Positions 49,001 through 59,690 of a stretch of 64,000 nt of DNA are shown here, piece by piece. The notes beneath the pieces were generated by a model that was not told the origin of the DNA, did not search any database, and saw only the letters and a list, made by a program, of their open reading frames with translations. The DNA is taken from the NCBI GenBank assembly GCA_949128115.1, contig OX421964.1, forward strand, positions 19,120,892 to 19,184,891, read 5' to 3'. The stretch's first letter is position 1; every line of letters starts with the position of its first letter. A program made the position numbers and the translations under genes. Source of the DNA: Anaspis maculata (Eukaryota > Arthropoda > Insecta > Coleoptera > Scraptiidae).

Positions 49001-49930
49001 TATACAGGGTGTCCATTTTTCGAGGCTAAGCATGATGGGTATCTCGCTTATCTTGAGAGATACAAAGTCGGTTAAATTAGGAAAAAGTTGCGCATTTCCA
49101 TGACGATCAATGACCCAAAAATATATTTGACGTATCGATTTTAGTTTTTGAGATATCGTGAAAAAACAGGAATTTGAATTTTTGTTTTCATTTTTTATTT
49201 AAAAAAACGGTTGAAGGTGGCCTTTTCTAATCTAGACATTGTCAGGGCACTTTTCAAGGGGAATTCAAAGCTGCCAAAATCTTTATTCTAGCTTTCAAAG
49301 CAACCGAGATACGACATTCAACTTTTTTCTCTAATGGGCGCCATATTGGATTTTGATATTTTTGAATACGGTATTTTTCTCTGGTTACAACGATGTGGCA
49401 CATGTCACTGTTGAATAAATGTTCAACATCTACGTTTTTCTTATTGTCGGTGCTGATTTTGTTTCCAAAGCACTCTTTGAAGAATAAAAATTTTTTTTTG
49501 CTTAAAAGCAGTAATTTAACAGTGACATGTGAGACATCGTTGTAACCAGCAAAAAATATTGTATTCAAAAATGTCAAAATTCAATATGGCGCCCATAAGA
49601 GAAAAAAAAGTTAAATGTCATATCTCGGTTGTTTTGAAAGCTAAAATAAAGATTTTGACAACATTGAATTCCCCTTGGAAAAGTGCCTCCACAATGTCTT
49701 AATTAGAAAAGGCTACCTTCAACCGTTTTTTCAAATAAAAAATAAAAACAAAAATTACAAATTTCTGTTTTTTCTCAATATCTCGAAAACTAGAACTGAC
49801 AAGTCAAATATCTTTTTGGATCATTGATCGTCATAAAAATTCGCAACTTTTTTCTAATTAAACCGACTCTGTATCTCCAAAGATAAGCGAGATACCCATG
49901 CTTAGCCTCGAAAAACGGACACCCTGTATA
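49001..49930. mobile_element. 930-bp TACAGGGTG palindrome
   Basis: The ends are TATACAGGGTGTCC and GGACACCCTGTATA, a perfect 14-bp TIR. Arms continue to match through TTCGAGGCTAAGCATG, ATCTCGCTTATCTT and the GGCGCCATATTGGATTTT block, and meet near 49465. There is no coding capacity beyond short frames created by the arms. Confidence 0.93.
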
Positions 49931-50154
49931 AAGGACAATGATTGAAATAAATGAATAAATAATAAGTAAGTATATCACAACAAGTTGACAAACAATTCCG
50001 TACAAATAAAAACAATGTGCAACACACACACAAAAAAAAAGTGAAAAGCCCATCATCTTGGGATGGATCTAGGCAACCTGGAGGGCTCGCATAAAAACGC
50101 CTAACGAGGGAGCTTGAGCCCGTCTTCTGACAGACGTCGTTGAAGGATTTGGAC

Positions 50155-50305
50155 TAGTGTTTCGGACGAGACGAGACGAGATTTTGATGATCTCGATCTC
50201 GATCTCGAAAAATCTCGAAAGTAACGATCTCGTCTCGATCTTTCGAGATTCTCGAGTATAAGATCTCGATCTCGATCTGGATCTCGTCGAGATCTCGACG
50301 AGATT
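50155..50305. repeat. TAGTGTTTCGG end followed by GAGATCTCG word array
   Basis: TAGTGTTTCGG is followed by about 140 bp made almost only of GACGAG, GATCTCGATCTCG and TCTCGAAAGT words. It resembles the left end of the hAT-like element at 59691 (TAGTGTTGCCG followed by CTTGTCTAGA words). A right end was not found, so it is a solo end or a fragment. Confidence 0.6.
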
Positions 50306-51562
50306 ATTAAAAAAAAGATGGAACAATCTAAATAAATAAGTGAGTGTCTGGAAACACCCTGTAGATAGGAAGAAGCGGCTGAATAAAAACAAAAGTCAAT
50401 TAGACAAAAATATGACGTAATATTATGTAGGTACCTGATAACCTAATTGTAAATCTGTCTCACAATCAAATCGAAATTTGGAGAAAATCTCGGAAAAAAT
50501 CTAAAAGTTACCTACTTACTACAAAAATTCTTCAAAGTTTAATTTCAAATCTGAGCACCTAAGTACCCACCTACAATATCCCTACGACTCTAAAACCTAT
50601 CTGTTAATTAGTTGATTAATTCCCCTCTTAGACGATGCTACACCACGTACTGGTAACATCGGTTCTTTTAGTGGGGGGGTTAGCGGAATGGTCTGTGCAT
50701 TTTGTGATCAAAGCATGAAATTTGGCATAGGTACTTGTTCAGAAGACCCTCTTTCGCAATTCCAGATGTGGCGCCACGCGAGATTTGGCGCCAGAGACAC
50801 TGTATTGGGGTTAATATACCTGCTAGGGGTAAATTCTGCAAAAATGGTTCCTGGCCGGTCTCTGGTACCGCAATCGGTATCTTTTAGTTCTGTTTAGTTA
50901 AAACTACATATAGAAATGAGTGAGGAGTACATTTCCACAGGTTCCAAATGCTGCCTTTATACGTTGTTTTAATACATTTTGAGGCCAACTTTGTTTTAGT
51001 ACAGGAAACATGGTAAAAAAATTGCCAAAACCTCGGCAAAAATATGAACGTCCTGAAAATTCAAAATTCTGTCCAGAATTATGTGCCCTACTACATATCT
51101 GAAATTGTCAAAAATCGCACCCCGAGGCTTCAAGATATTGGAGGGGGGGGGGGGGTAAAAAATTGCTACTCAAAATGAAAGGTATAGACCCCGATGGAAC
51201 CCGTCAATCCAATGGATGCAAATACGTCGTAGTTTGACGCATCACAACCAGTTGATACAATTTTGGCACAAAAAGTGTCGATCATTGTTGAAGGGGGGTC
51301 GTGGGGAAAGGCGAAACTCGGCTGGGTGGCTCTTTTTCTTCCTGGGCCATGAAGAATCGATCACGACAAGATTGGTATCTTTTCCGACTAAATTCAATGT
51401 CCTGAACTTAAATCCGATGTGTAAATTTGGATAAAAACAAGTTCGAACAAATTAACTTGAGAAAACCTGTTTTTTCTTTGACAATTTCCACAAAACTTTT
51501 TTTTACTGTAAGAGGTATTCATCTTCAAAAATATCTCAGAGACCATTAGACTAAACTGTATT
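50306..51562. other. Unannotated, with poly-G tract
   Basis: A run of about 14 G lies near 51143-51156. The open frames have no recognised domain. Confidence 0.4.
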
Positions 51563-51939
51563 CTTCACGAAAATCATCCATTCGATCTGTAACTTTGTTT
51601 TTCGAGGTAGGAAAAATAGATTTGAACTTTAGTCGGCACTGCCCGGCGTCTACTAATGACCAAAACACTACAGCATGCACCTTCAAGTGATAACTCAATA
51701 CCCTGTATTGCGATTTATGACGAGTTTGTTTATGTTATAGGGAATTTAGTTCTGCACAGATCCTGGAACTTTCAAAGATGAATCATAATTTTCCAGATTG
51801 TTTGGGCTATTTTCATTTAAAGATGCATGGTGTAGTGTTCTGGTCAGTAGTAGACGACGGGCTGTGCCGACTAAAGTTCAAATCGATTTTTTTTTACCTC
51901 GAAAAACAAAGACAGATCGAATGGATGATTTTCGTGAAG
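51563..51939. mobile_element. 377-bp foldback
   Basis: CTTCACGAAAATCATCCATT at the left pairs with AATGGATGATTTTCGTGAAG at the right. The arms (about 120 bp) continue through TTGAACTTTAGTCGGC and the CATGCACC / GATGCATGGTG region. No coding content. Confidence 0.88.
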
Positions 51940-52409
51940 TTCGCGCAAAAAAGGGTTAAACCAGGTGCGATATGACAAAACAAACAAACTCAACAGCGTG
52001 ACGTCAAAAGCCTACGAAACAGACACTCTCTTCACAAAGAACTGGGTGAGATATCATCATGATTTATGCCAAACAAAAGCAACAATTATCCGACCAAAAG
52101 AAGTAATCAACAGGTGATTGCCGCGACAGAATGGACTAACCCGAAGTCTCGAATCGCCTGGAAATATGTTCGTGGTCAATGAAGCTTCAATAGTCCAAAA
52201 CCTGGTCACCAAAACTGCGCGACGCGTCACCACTGAGAGCGGAAAAATGGGGAAAATTGCGGAATTCAAAGACTGAAAAGCGCGAGAAGGTTTCCCATTG
52301 AAAAACCTGAGAAGCCAAGTCATTTGAAGCTACCTGATACATGATCTGAAATAAAGTTCTTTTCGAATAAGTTTCTTGAAAGAGCTTTACCAAACAAGGA
52401 TCTGGAGGG
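51940..52409. other. Unannotated stretch beside retroelement remnant
   Basis: May include the degraded 3' end of the retroelement remnant at 52410-53340. No motif or tail was identified. Confidence 0.3.
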
Positions 52410-53340
52410 TTATTTCAACCCAATGAGAGATGCAGATTGTAGATTAGAGGTAGTCGTTTGGTCTCGGAGGATCCTTTCTGCACTGCGACCTATAAGATCT
52501 TTTGTGCGTGACCATGCTTCTATTTGATGTCCCAGGAAATCCACCTCCTCACCTAATCGGATGATTTCCTTGGGAGACTTACCTCTGATGTCTGCGGGTG
52601 TCAGTTCCACACCTCCCAGCAGCGTAAGTCTTTTCTGTGCCAGTGCTTCGCACTCGGAGAGTAAGTGCACGGTGCTTTCATCTGCCGATGCACAAAGCCT
52701 GCAAATAGGTGAGTTTTCCTCACAATTTTTTGCAGGTGGTATCTCACTTCGCAATGTCTAGTGAGTAGACCCGTGAGTAGTCTTATTTCGTTCTTAGAGA
52801 GCGACAGGATGAGCTGCGTCTTTGTTTTGGAAAGTGCAATATGCTGTTTGGCTTGTCGTTGGCCTGGAATGCTCTTCCAGTAGGCCTTTATCTGCCTATT
52901 CTCCCATTTATCGACTTCTTCCCTTAATAGGGATGACGACATCCCACATGTGGGCTCCGGTCCAAAAAATGTTGTTTGAGTTTCATTTTTCGCGAGGGCA
53001 TCCGCTTCTTCATTTCCCTCAATACCCTGGTGGGCAGGTACCCACGTTAAAGTGAGTTTGTTGCTCTCGGCCAGCTGTATGAGTGATTTTTTGCCATTCC
53101 AGGTGGTTTTTGACTCACAGTCATAGGCCTCCAGGTGCCTTAAAGCCGCCTGGCTGTCTGTGGCAATGCAAATTCTTGCTCCGTCGTACTGTCTGGACAG
53201 GCATACCTGGGCACACCTCTCCACCGCCAGAAATTCGGTTTGTAGCGTGGACAGAAACCTTCCCACAGGCAGTGATTCCCTATACTTTGGGCCATATACC
53301 GTCCGTTTTTTTTTCTAGGTCCCAGCTTATAGCGCCTTTA
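52410..53340 (-). pseudogene. RNase H and zinc-knuckle part of a non-LTR retrotransposon
   Basis: The minus-strand frame 53266-52601 encodes an RNase H domain with the expected acidic residues: TEFLAVERCA (Glu), IATDSQAALRHL (Asp) and WVPAHQGIEGNEEADALAKN (His and Asp). After a frameshift, 52754-52410 encodes PICRLCASADESTVHLLSEC, a CCHC-type knuckle usual at the C-terminus of I/R1/jockey-type elements, then a short tail. The start of RNase H (before the conserved Glu) is in another frame near 53330. RT and endonuclease are absent; a palindrome begins at 53367. RNase H suggests a lineage distinct from the jockey/CR1-like remnants elsewhere in the window. Confidence 0.9.
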
Positions 53341-53366
53341 TTATGGGCTTTACACCCAACATACCT

Positions 53367-54454
53367 ATATACCGGGTGATCATTTGAAAACTTTCCACCT
53401 GTAATAACTCTCGATTCCTAGTGAAAATGTCTTCGAGCAAAAACAGGTCAATTTTTATATCGAGGGGGACATCTTAAAGATACATTGGCGAATTTCTATC
53501 TTGAGCCCCCTCACCCCCACCCGCCCCAACTTTGAAATTTCAAATGACACCACCTATTTTGCTATACGTCAAATTCAACAGAATTAAATTCTCTTTTTGA
53601 AAAATTATTTCTAAAATGTTTAACCTCACCCCCTCTTCTCCCTTAAATTCTCTGAGTGTCCAATTTAATATTCTTGACCTCTCAATTTTCTTCAATGCAG
53701 TCAACGTCATCCTGCACAGCATCAAAAGAGAAAATTTTCTATGGAAGAAGTGCCACCCAAATTCACCCCTTCGCTCCCCCACCTCACCTTTAAAATTTAA
53801 GATGCAATACCCACTTTGTGATACATCAAATTGAAGGAAATTGAATTCTCTCCCTGAATACAACTTCATCAAAAATTTTAAAACCCTCGTTTCCCTCTTA
53901 AAATACTCTAAATGTCCATTTTGATGGGGGAGGGGTTGAAAATTTCTAAAAATTTGTTTTCAGGGAGAGAATTTGATTTCCCTTAATTTGATGTAGGTAT
54001 CATAAAGTAGGTGGGGTGTTTTGTTAAATTTTGAAGTTGAGGTGGGGGAGAGCAATGGGGTGAATTTTGGTGGCACTTTTCTCACCAAAAATTATATTCG
54101 ATGCAGTTTAGGATGATGCTGACTAAACTAAAGAAAATTGAGGGGTCCAGAATATTGAATGGGACAATCAGATAATTTTTAGGGAGGAAGGGGGTAGGGT
54201 TGAAAAATTTTACAAATTTTTTTCAAAAAGAGAATTTAATTCTCTTCAATTTGATGTATCGCAAGGTGGGTAGTGTCATTTGAAGTTTCAAAGTTGGGGA
54301 GAGTGGGGGCGGGGTGGCTGAACATAGGAATTTGCCAAAATATGTTCAAGATGTCCCCTCGATATAAAAATTGACCTGTTTTTGCTCGAAGAAATATTGA
54401 CCAGGAATCGAGAGTTCTTGCAAGTGGATAGTTTTCAAATGATCACCCGGTATA
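53367..54454. mobile_element. 1.09-kb foldback related to 27961-28946
   Basis: The ends are TATACCGGGTGATCATTTGA and TCAAATGATCACCCGGTATA. Arms share TTTTGCTCGAAGAAA-like and CCCCAACTTTGAAATTTCAA-like blocks in inverse orientation. The text GATACATCAAATTGAAGG and the CCCC(T/A)TCGCCCC theme link it to 27961-28946. Short frames are artefacts of the arms. Confidence 0.9.
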
Positions 54455-54602
54455 TTTGAAATCAGAAGAACAAAATCTTTCGATTGATGGTATGTCAAAT
54501 TATTTTTGACAGATGTCATTTTTCGACAATTGACAGAATAGTACTTGTGACACACCATTTTGAAGCCCATAAAATTCTCAGGAGAACTGTGTTTTCATTT
54601 CT

Positions 54603-55068
54603 AGAATAGGATGTCTTCTACAGCTTCTGGAGGTCTTTGAGTAGGAAAAATTATTAAAACTCAGAAATACTTACTCAACAATTATTAGGTATTTTCAATA
54701 TCAACTGATGATGATATTCTGATTTTCAATCGTCCAAATTAGCGGGAAATTTAATGAACACCTTATCTTTTAGAGAGGCTCATAAAAAAATCGAGGGGGT
54801 CATACCTGGCCACCTCGGATATCATCGCGTTGGGCTGGCAGTTCCAATTCACCGGTCGTCGAATCTCTCACTCAAGGAACAAGAAGACGGTCTGTTCGAG
54901 TAACTTCTTCAGGACATTTTCTGTTTCATTGTGATTATTTATTGATTATTATGATTAGTTAATATTGAAAAATACCTGTTTTACCTACTTACGTACTTAT
55001 TGAGTATTTCTGAATTTCAACAATTTTTCCTATTTTAAGACCTCTAGAAGCTGTGAAAGACATCCTAT
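54603..55068. mobile_element. ~465-bp foldback abutting an RT remnant
   Basis: Left arm ATAGGATGTCTTCTACAGC through GGTATTTTCAATATCAAC (54607-54705). The right arm (about 54960-55068) is the inverse, AATATTGAAAAATACCTG through GCTGTGAAAGACATCCTAT. No coding content. Confidence 0.85.
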
Positions 55069-55545
55069 CTTCGTCCCCTCGTCCCCACTTGGCCACCTGG
55101 GAAACCACAGAAGTTGAAATATATGAACTGGAACTAGTAAAGTGACACGTGACACGCTGAACTCGGTCGAAGAGGTAAGAACGAAACAAGAGCAACAGAG
55201 ATGGTGAAAACCCAAGTCTGTCGCCAGATTTGTAATTGTGGATCTTCCCTCCATGAAACTGTGTTGGAAGGAAGAGATATATTTTTTCACCTGTGGATAG
55301 ATTTGATTGTAGAGGATAGTGTCAAAAATCTTGGCGAAGTTGGAAATTAGCTATATTGGACGGTAGTTGTGGAAGGACTGAAGGATCGCCCTTCTTCAAC
55401 ACCGGACAAACCTTGGTCCGTTTTCAAGTCTTGGGGTACGCTAAGATAGTCAGGATTAGATTGAAGATGAATCTCAAAGGATCGGCAAGGCCACAAGCAC
55501 AGTCGCGGAGAGCGATCAGAGCTGAAAAAAATGGAAACCATTCAA
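55069..55545 (-). pseudogene. Non-LTR reverse transcriptase N-terminal fragment
   Basis: On the minus strand, 55541-55347 reads SVPQDLKTDQGLSGVEEGRS-like text. The neighbouring frame then gives NYRPI, a stop, LISNFAKIFDTILYNQI, and KKYISSFQHSFMEGRSTITN, which are the first conserved blocks of non-LTR RT (NYRPISLxxxxxKIFExxL and the Q-GF--GRST box). After a deletion removing the catalytic A region, another frame (55195 onward) gives SYLFDRVQRVT and SSYISTSVVSQ, the SYLxxRxQ block. A frameshift, an in-frame stop and a deletion make it inactive. Confidence 0.82.
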
Positions 55546-57711
55546 AATAGCATTTTATGTAACAAGGACGCAAAATGTATCTTTAGGGGACGATTTCGCA
55601 GTCTAGCCCAGGCGCCAGGGAGCAAAAATCAGCTCAATAAGGAGATAATTGTTTCCTGGCTGGAAACTAGCTTAAAACGATCTGTGTAGCTTAGGTTTCG
55701 ACATACTAATTTCCCCCCTTTCGGAAATGTCGGCGTCATGTCGCCATCATCGACAAGAAGTGCACTAGCATGGTTTTTGCCGAACATCTTGATTTTGGGC
55801 CATCTGACAGCAAAAGATGTGATAAGTCATTTTGAAACCAATGAAATTCCCTACGGAACAGTTTTTGAATGACCTTTCTGCGACCTATGGTTTTTGAGAT
55901 AGAGCTTCTGAAAGCGAGAGGCATTGTCGTGGAAGCTCCATGGCCACTTGACTCGAAAAACCAAAATGTCGATGTGACAAAAAAATTTCAAAATGAGATT
56001 TCTCGAGAATCCTTCATGCTATAGTTGCGGTGATGGTCTTAAACTCTTTCTCTTGAACCGTTGATTACGAATATAAAAAAGTCAAGAACGTCACATTGTA
56101 CATATACAGGGTGTACTGAGGGAATCAAATCAGGTCAGAGAAATTTCACATATTTCTTCGATTTAGCCTATATGCGACACTCTAAGCACCTAACACGAGT
56201 CCAATATCGATATGGATTTGCTCTATAAGCTTCACTTAATACCCGAAAGAAGTGGTCAGCTCACAGCTTCACTGTAAAATGTTTTGAAGACCCTCTGAAA
56301 TCATCAAGGCCCATCAACCTCTCAAAAATTCGTAGATAATGGAAAATCAAGAAAGTGATCCCAATGACTCCTTAGAAAAAATCCCTCTTAACCAGGGGCA
56401 AAATCGAGAGTGGCTCCACCCTCAAAAATTTCCGTTAGGACCATAATACAGAAATAGCATGATCCCGCTTTTGGCAGAAAGTGCACAATTCATCAGCCAA
56501 GCCGCCGATCGCCAAACTAAATATTAGGACTTATCCATACATTACATTTCAAGTAGCATCCAGTGATTATAAATTTTTAGCTCAAAATATTTCCCACCGG
56601 TATATTCACGAGAGCAGCAGAAAAGTCTACTGGCGTCGCGAATATCTCCACAAGCTCTTGATTCACGGTTCCTCCGCCAATTGCGCAGGTGCGTGTCCTA
56701 TTCGCGCGACGTGGTCTCCAGCGTGTTTCGTAACAGACCAGTGATTGGCTTACTACAACATTGGCGAAACATACACACTTGGTGCGTGCTTAGTTATCCC
56801 GCAAGCTGATCCAAATTTAGATTCATAGAAATCCACGGCATCAGGCGTAAGCTCGTTAAAACAACATGTCTTGCCTGCCTCACCAAATCAAACATCCCCA
56901 GGGCATATACACATCCTCGATTATATTCATATTGACACGCCATATTATTCTCATTGTTCGCATTTTCGCCCCCCATTCGCCTCGCTCACCCAGCATTGCT
57001 CCGGGCTGGCTTTTGTATCACGCACGATGATCTAGACGATCGCCCAATTTCTGAGCTCGCAGTTCGCATACAGCGAGGCGAAGCGCCCCCCCCCCCCTTC
57101 CCCAAAAACGCTTACAAAGCTCGCCGATTCCGATTCGATCATTGTTACTTTCCTTTCTCCTTTCGCAGGACGCACGGCGCGGAAAAGCCGCCCCGAAGTT
57201 TACGGGTTCGGTTCAATTACCAAAAATTATTCCCGAATTCCGCTGGTAATGACTCGGGCGATGAATTGGAAATTTGCGAGGACAATAACCTTTGTTTTGG
57301 AAGCCGCGGAGCTTATAAAGTTCGCAAGATGCGCGCGAGCACGGGATAAGCAAAATAAATACTGCGTTTGAAGTCCTTGAAAGTTTAAAACGAAATTTAT
57401 ATAGGTGGTATAGTAAACCTGGCGCGTGTGTTAGTATAATTTTCCATCATCGGGGAGAAGAATAAAAATTCCTTGGAAGTAATATTTTTTGAGCTCTTCC
57501 AGAGACAATAATAAACAAAGTTGATTTGATTAGACAATTCTGATGGATGGCACACAGACACAAGGCGATAAATTGTGATGAGACATCGGCGCACACAACG
57601 GAAATGACTGATAGTTTATTAGTTTTATTGTGTTTGAAATGCGGGGTAGTTTTGATGCCAATTTTGTGTGGCGGGTGAGTAGGTACTAGAACTAATTTGG
57701 TTTGTTGGGTT
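55546..57711. other. Mostly unannotated; dispersed repeat and one TACAGGGTG half-site
   Basis: A lone end ATATACAGGGTGTACTGAGG lies at 56102. Bases 56480-56710 carry the dispersed repeat shared with 46492-46763; both include a CACCTGC-CAA-TG-CGGAGGA pattern. A poly-C tract lies near 57087-57099. No RNA gene was recognised. Confidence 0.45.
56954..57349 (+). CDS. Unrecognised 131-codon open frame
   Basis: I do not recognise it. The protein is basic and proline-rich in the middle (APPPPFPK, encoded by a poly-C tract) with an acidic patch near the end (DSGDELEICED). There is no signal peptide or membrane segment. The higher GC content than its neighbours explains part of the open length. It could be a fragment of an unspliced host exon, but nothing supports this directly. 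Confidence 0.12.
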   Translation: MFAFSPPIRLAHPALLRAGFCITHDDLDDRPISELAVRIQRGEAPPPPFPKNAYKARRFRFDHCYFPFSFRRTHGAEKPPRSLRVRFNYQKLFPNSAGNDSGDELEICEDNNLCFGSRGAYKVRKMRASTG

Positions 57712-59115
57712 CACTGGCGGCTCCAGCATTTTCCAACAGGAGGTACGGTTCACCGACCAGGCGCCCTTAAGGTGAGGGCTAAAATCAAAATAAGCCCCGC
57801 ATGCTTCTCTCCAGTGGCGTACTCAGATTTATGGACCAAGGGGGGGGGGATCGAGGAGGTTTTGTGTATCTTTAAAAGATCGACTCTGTACTGGGCGACC
57901 GCAGCCACTAAAAACTAGCGCCGCTGGCGAAAATTTTTGGGCCTTATAGTAATAAGATTCTTGACAATAATAAGCAGAAAAAAGGAGAGCCTCTATAATT
58001 CATTTTGTTCTCTTTCCGTCGAGGTTCAGTCAAACCTCAAAAGTACAATTGTACAAGTACACAGTACAAAACTATTCGAAAAACATAACTTGAATTCTGT
58101 TTTTAGAACAGAATGATACCTGTCAAGTAGGTATCAAGCAATCAATCAAATGATAATTCTCCAGGGGATATTAGTCGAAGCCTTAGGGAGGGATGTAGTC
58201 CCTTCATTCCTTTCCCGTGGGAACGCCTCTGCTTCTCTCTATGACTTCACTCGAACTCCCTATATGTAGTGGATTCATAAGCGGTTTTCAAAGAAAAACG
58301 ATCATGACAACAACTTGGTTTTAATAGTATCAATTGAACTCTTCTCTACGTATCTATTCTACAAAATCAAATTTACACCTATCTGCCTCTTCTGTAATTA
58401 CCAACAGGGTATTTAGTCTGTCATCAGTCATCGTAGACCAACTTTTGGTTCTGGGCGGAGCCTGGAGGCTCGAGCCGTTAGCAGATTAGAAAATATTTTT
58501 TCGCCATAACTTCCAGATCGGCGAATCAATTTTTCTGAAACTTGGCTCATAAGAAATACGGATTTACCCGTTTGGTTGGATGCATTATTCTGGAATGTAT
58601 CTTCTGAAGCTACCATTTCTTTTTTTTTCCCGCGGAGTAGGTAATGAGTCACTTCCCGCCCTCTCACATAGTATGTAATGAATCAATTACCATAAAGGTT
58701 GTGAGTAATAGTACATTACATACCGAGACGGAAAGAGGTTCATTACAGACAAGAGCCAAGGTAGCTGCAGAGCGCGCCGCGGGCCGATGGTTCGTAATGG
58801 TTCATTTTCCAACATTTTCAAAAGTCAGTAACGAACAAAGATTATGGTGGTTGTGAGTAGAAGTTCTTTCCACCTCCACAGATGTTATGAGAATAGTTCC
58901 AAGATTTTATCGCGCGACGCCCAAAGCGAAGTTCCACAGGTAACATTCCAATTTCATTGGCGAGTTTTTATCACAATAATTATTTTTTACAAAGAGTAAT
59001 CCATCGGTACTACTTGTGGATTTTTTTTTCAAAATTATAAGCTTGACGTCTGGCGCCCCTGATTTCCAACAGGGGGTACGGCCGTACCGTCGTACCCCTC
59101 GTGGAGCCGCCAGTG
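57712..59115. mobile_element. 1.4-kb hAT-like non-autonomous element with exact TSD
   Basis: Perfect 14-bp TIRs CACTGGCGGCTCCA (57712-57725) and TGGAGCCGCCAGTG (59102-59115). They are flanked by an exact 8-bp direct repeat GTTGGGTT (57704-57711 and 59116-59123). Subterminal sequences also match in inverse (TTCCAACAG, GGTACGG). The 8-bp duplication and the common insect hAT end type support the call. No transposase is present. A second hAT-like end, CAGTGGCGTACTCAG, is embedded at about 57813, suggesting nesting. The interior 58640-58830 is rich in GTAATGA / TCATTAC words. Confidence 0.92.
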
Positions 59116-59682
59116 GTTGGGTTGCCGGCTGTCTTGTTTTGACTGCAATGAAATTACTTCGTGGAACTTCGTACACTTATTGGAATGATACTGACGGAAC
59201 GCATCTCCTATAATAGACGATAGTATGCAGTGTTGCGTAAATAATATGCTAGTTTATAGCTGAATAAATTAATTGGGCATTTGTGCAACAATTAAACAAA
59301 ATTGTGTTTATATAATTTTGGAATGGTTTATAAATCCCGCGGTGATGTTGAGCAAATATTATTGGGCGATGAATAATTAATCTGTTTTACTAGAAAATAC
59401 GTAGTTTACTGAGTTGTTTTCAATTTTTTTGCTTTATACGTTCTGATTTATTTACAAAATTAGCAAAAATCTGCGCATCAAAAGAATTCAAATCCGAATT
59501 CTGAAGAAAAATCAATCAATACCTACCAAGAGGCTCTTACATCTTTCTGGAATATTTTCAGGGTATTTATCATCATCACAAAGTTTTTAGTCCTGAGACT
59601 GGTTAGATGCGTACCTCTATCCTTTCCTACACAAGCGATAACCTCTGCATTTCTCTGAAGGTCGAACATCCTACATCCCTTA
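59116..59682. other. Unannotated spacer between two hAT-like elements
   Basis: AT-rich, without a recognised gene or repeat apart from the target duplications at its edges. Confidence 0.45.
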
Positions 59683-59690
59683 CTATCTGG

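Noticed and set aside
51143..51156. Poly-G tract as a G-quadruplex or regulatory site
   Set aside because: A lone homopolymer without four separated runs; more likely simple slippage or an assembly feature.
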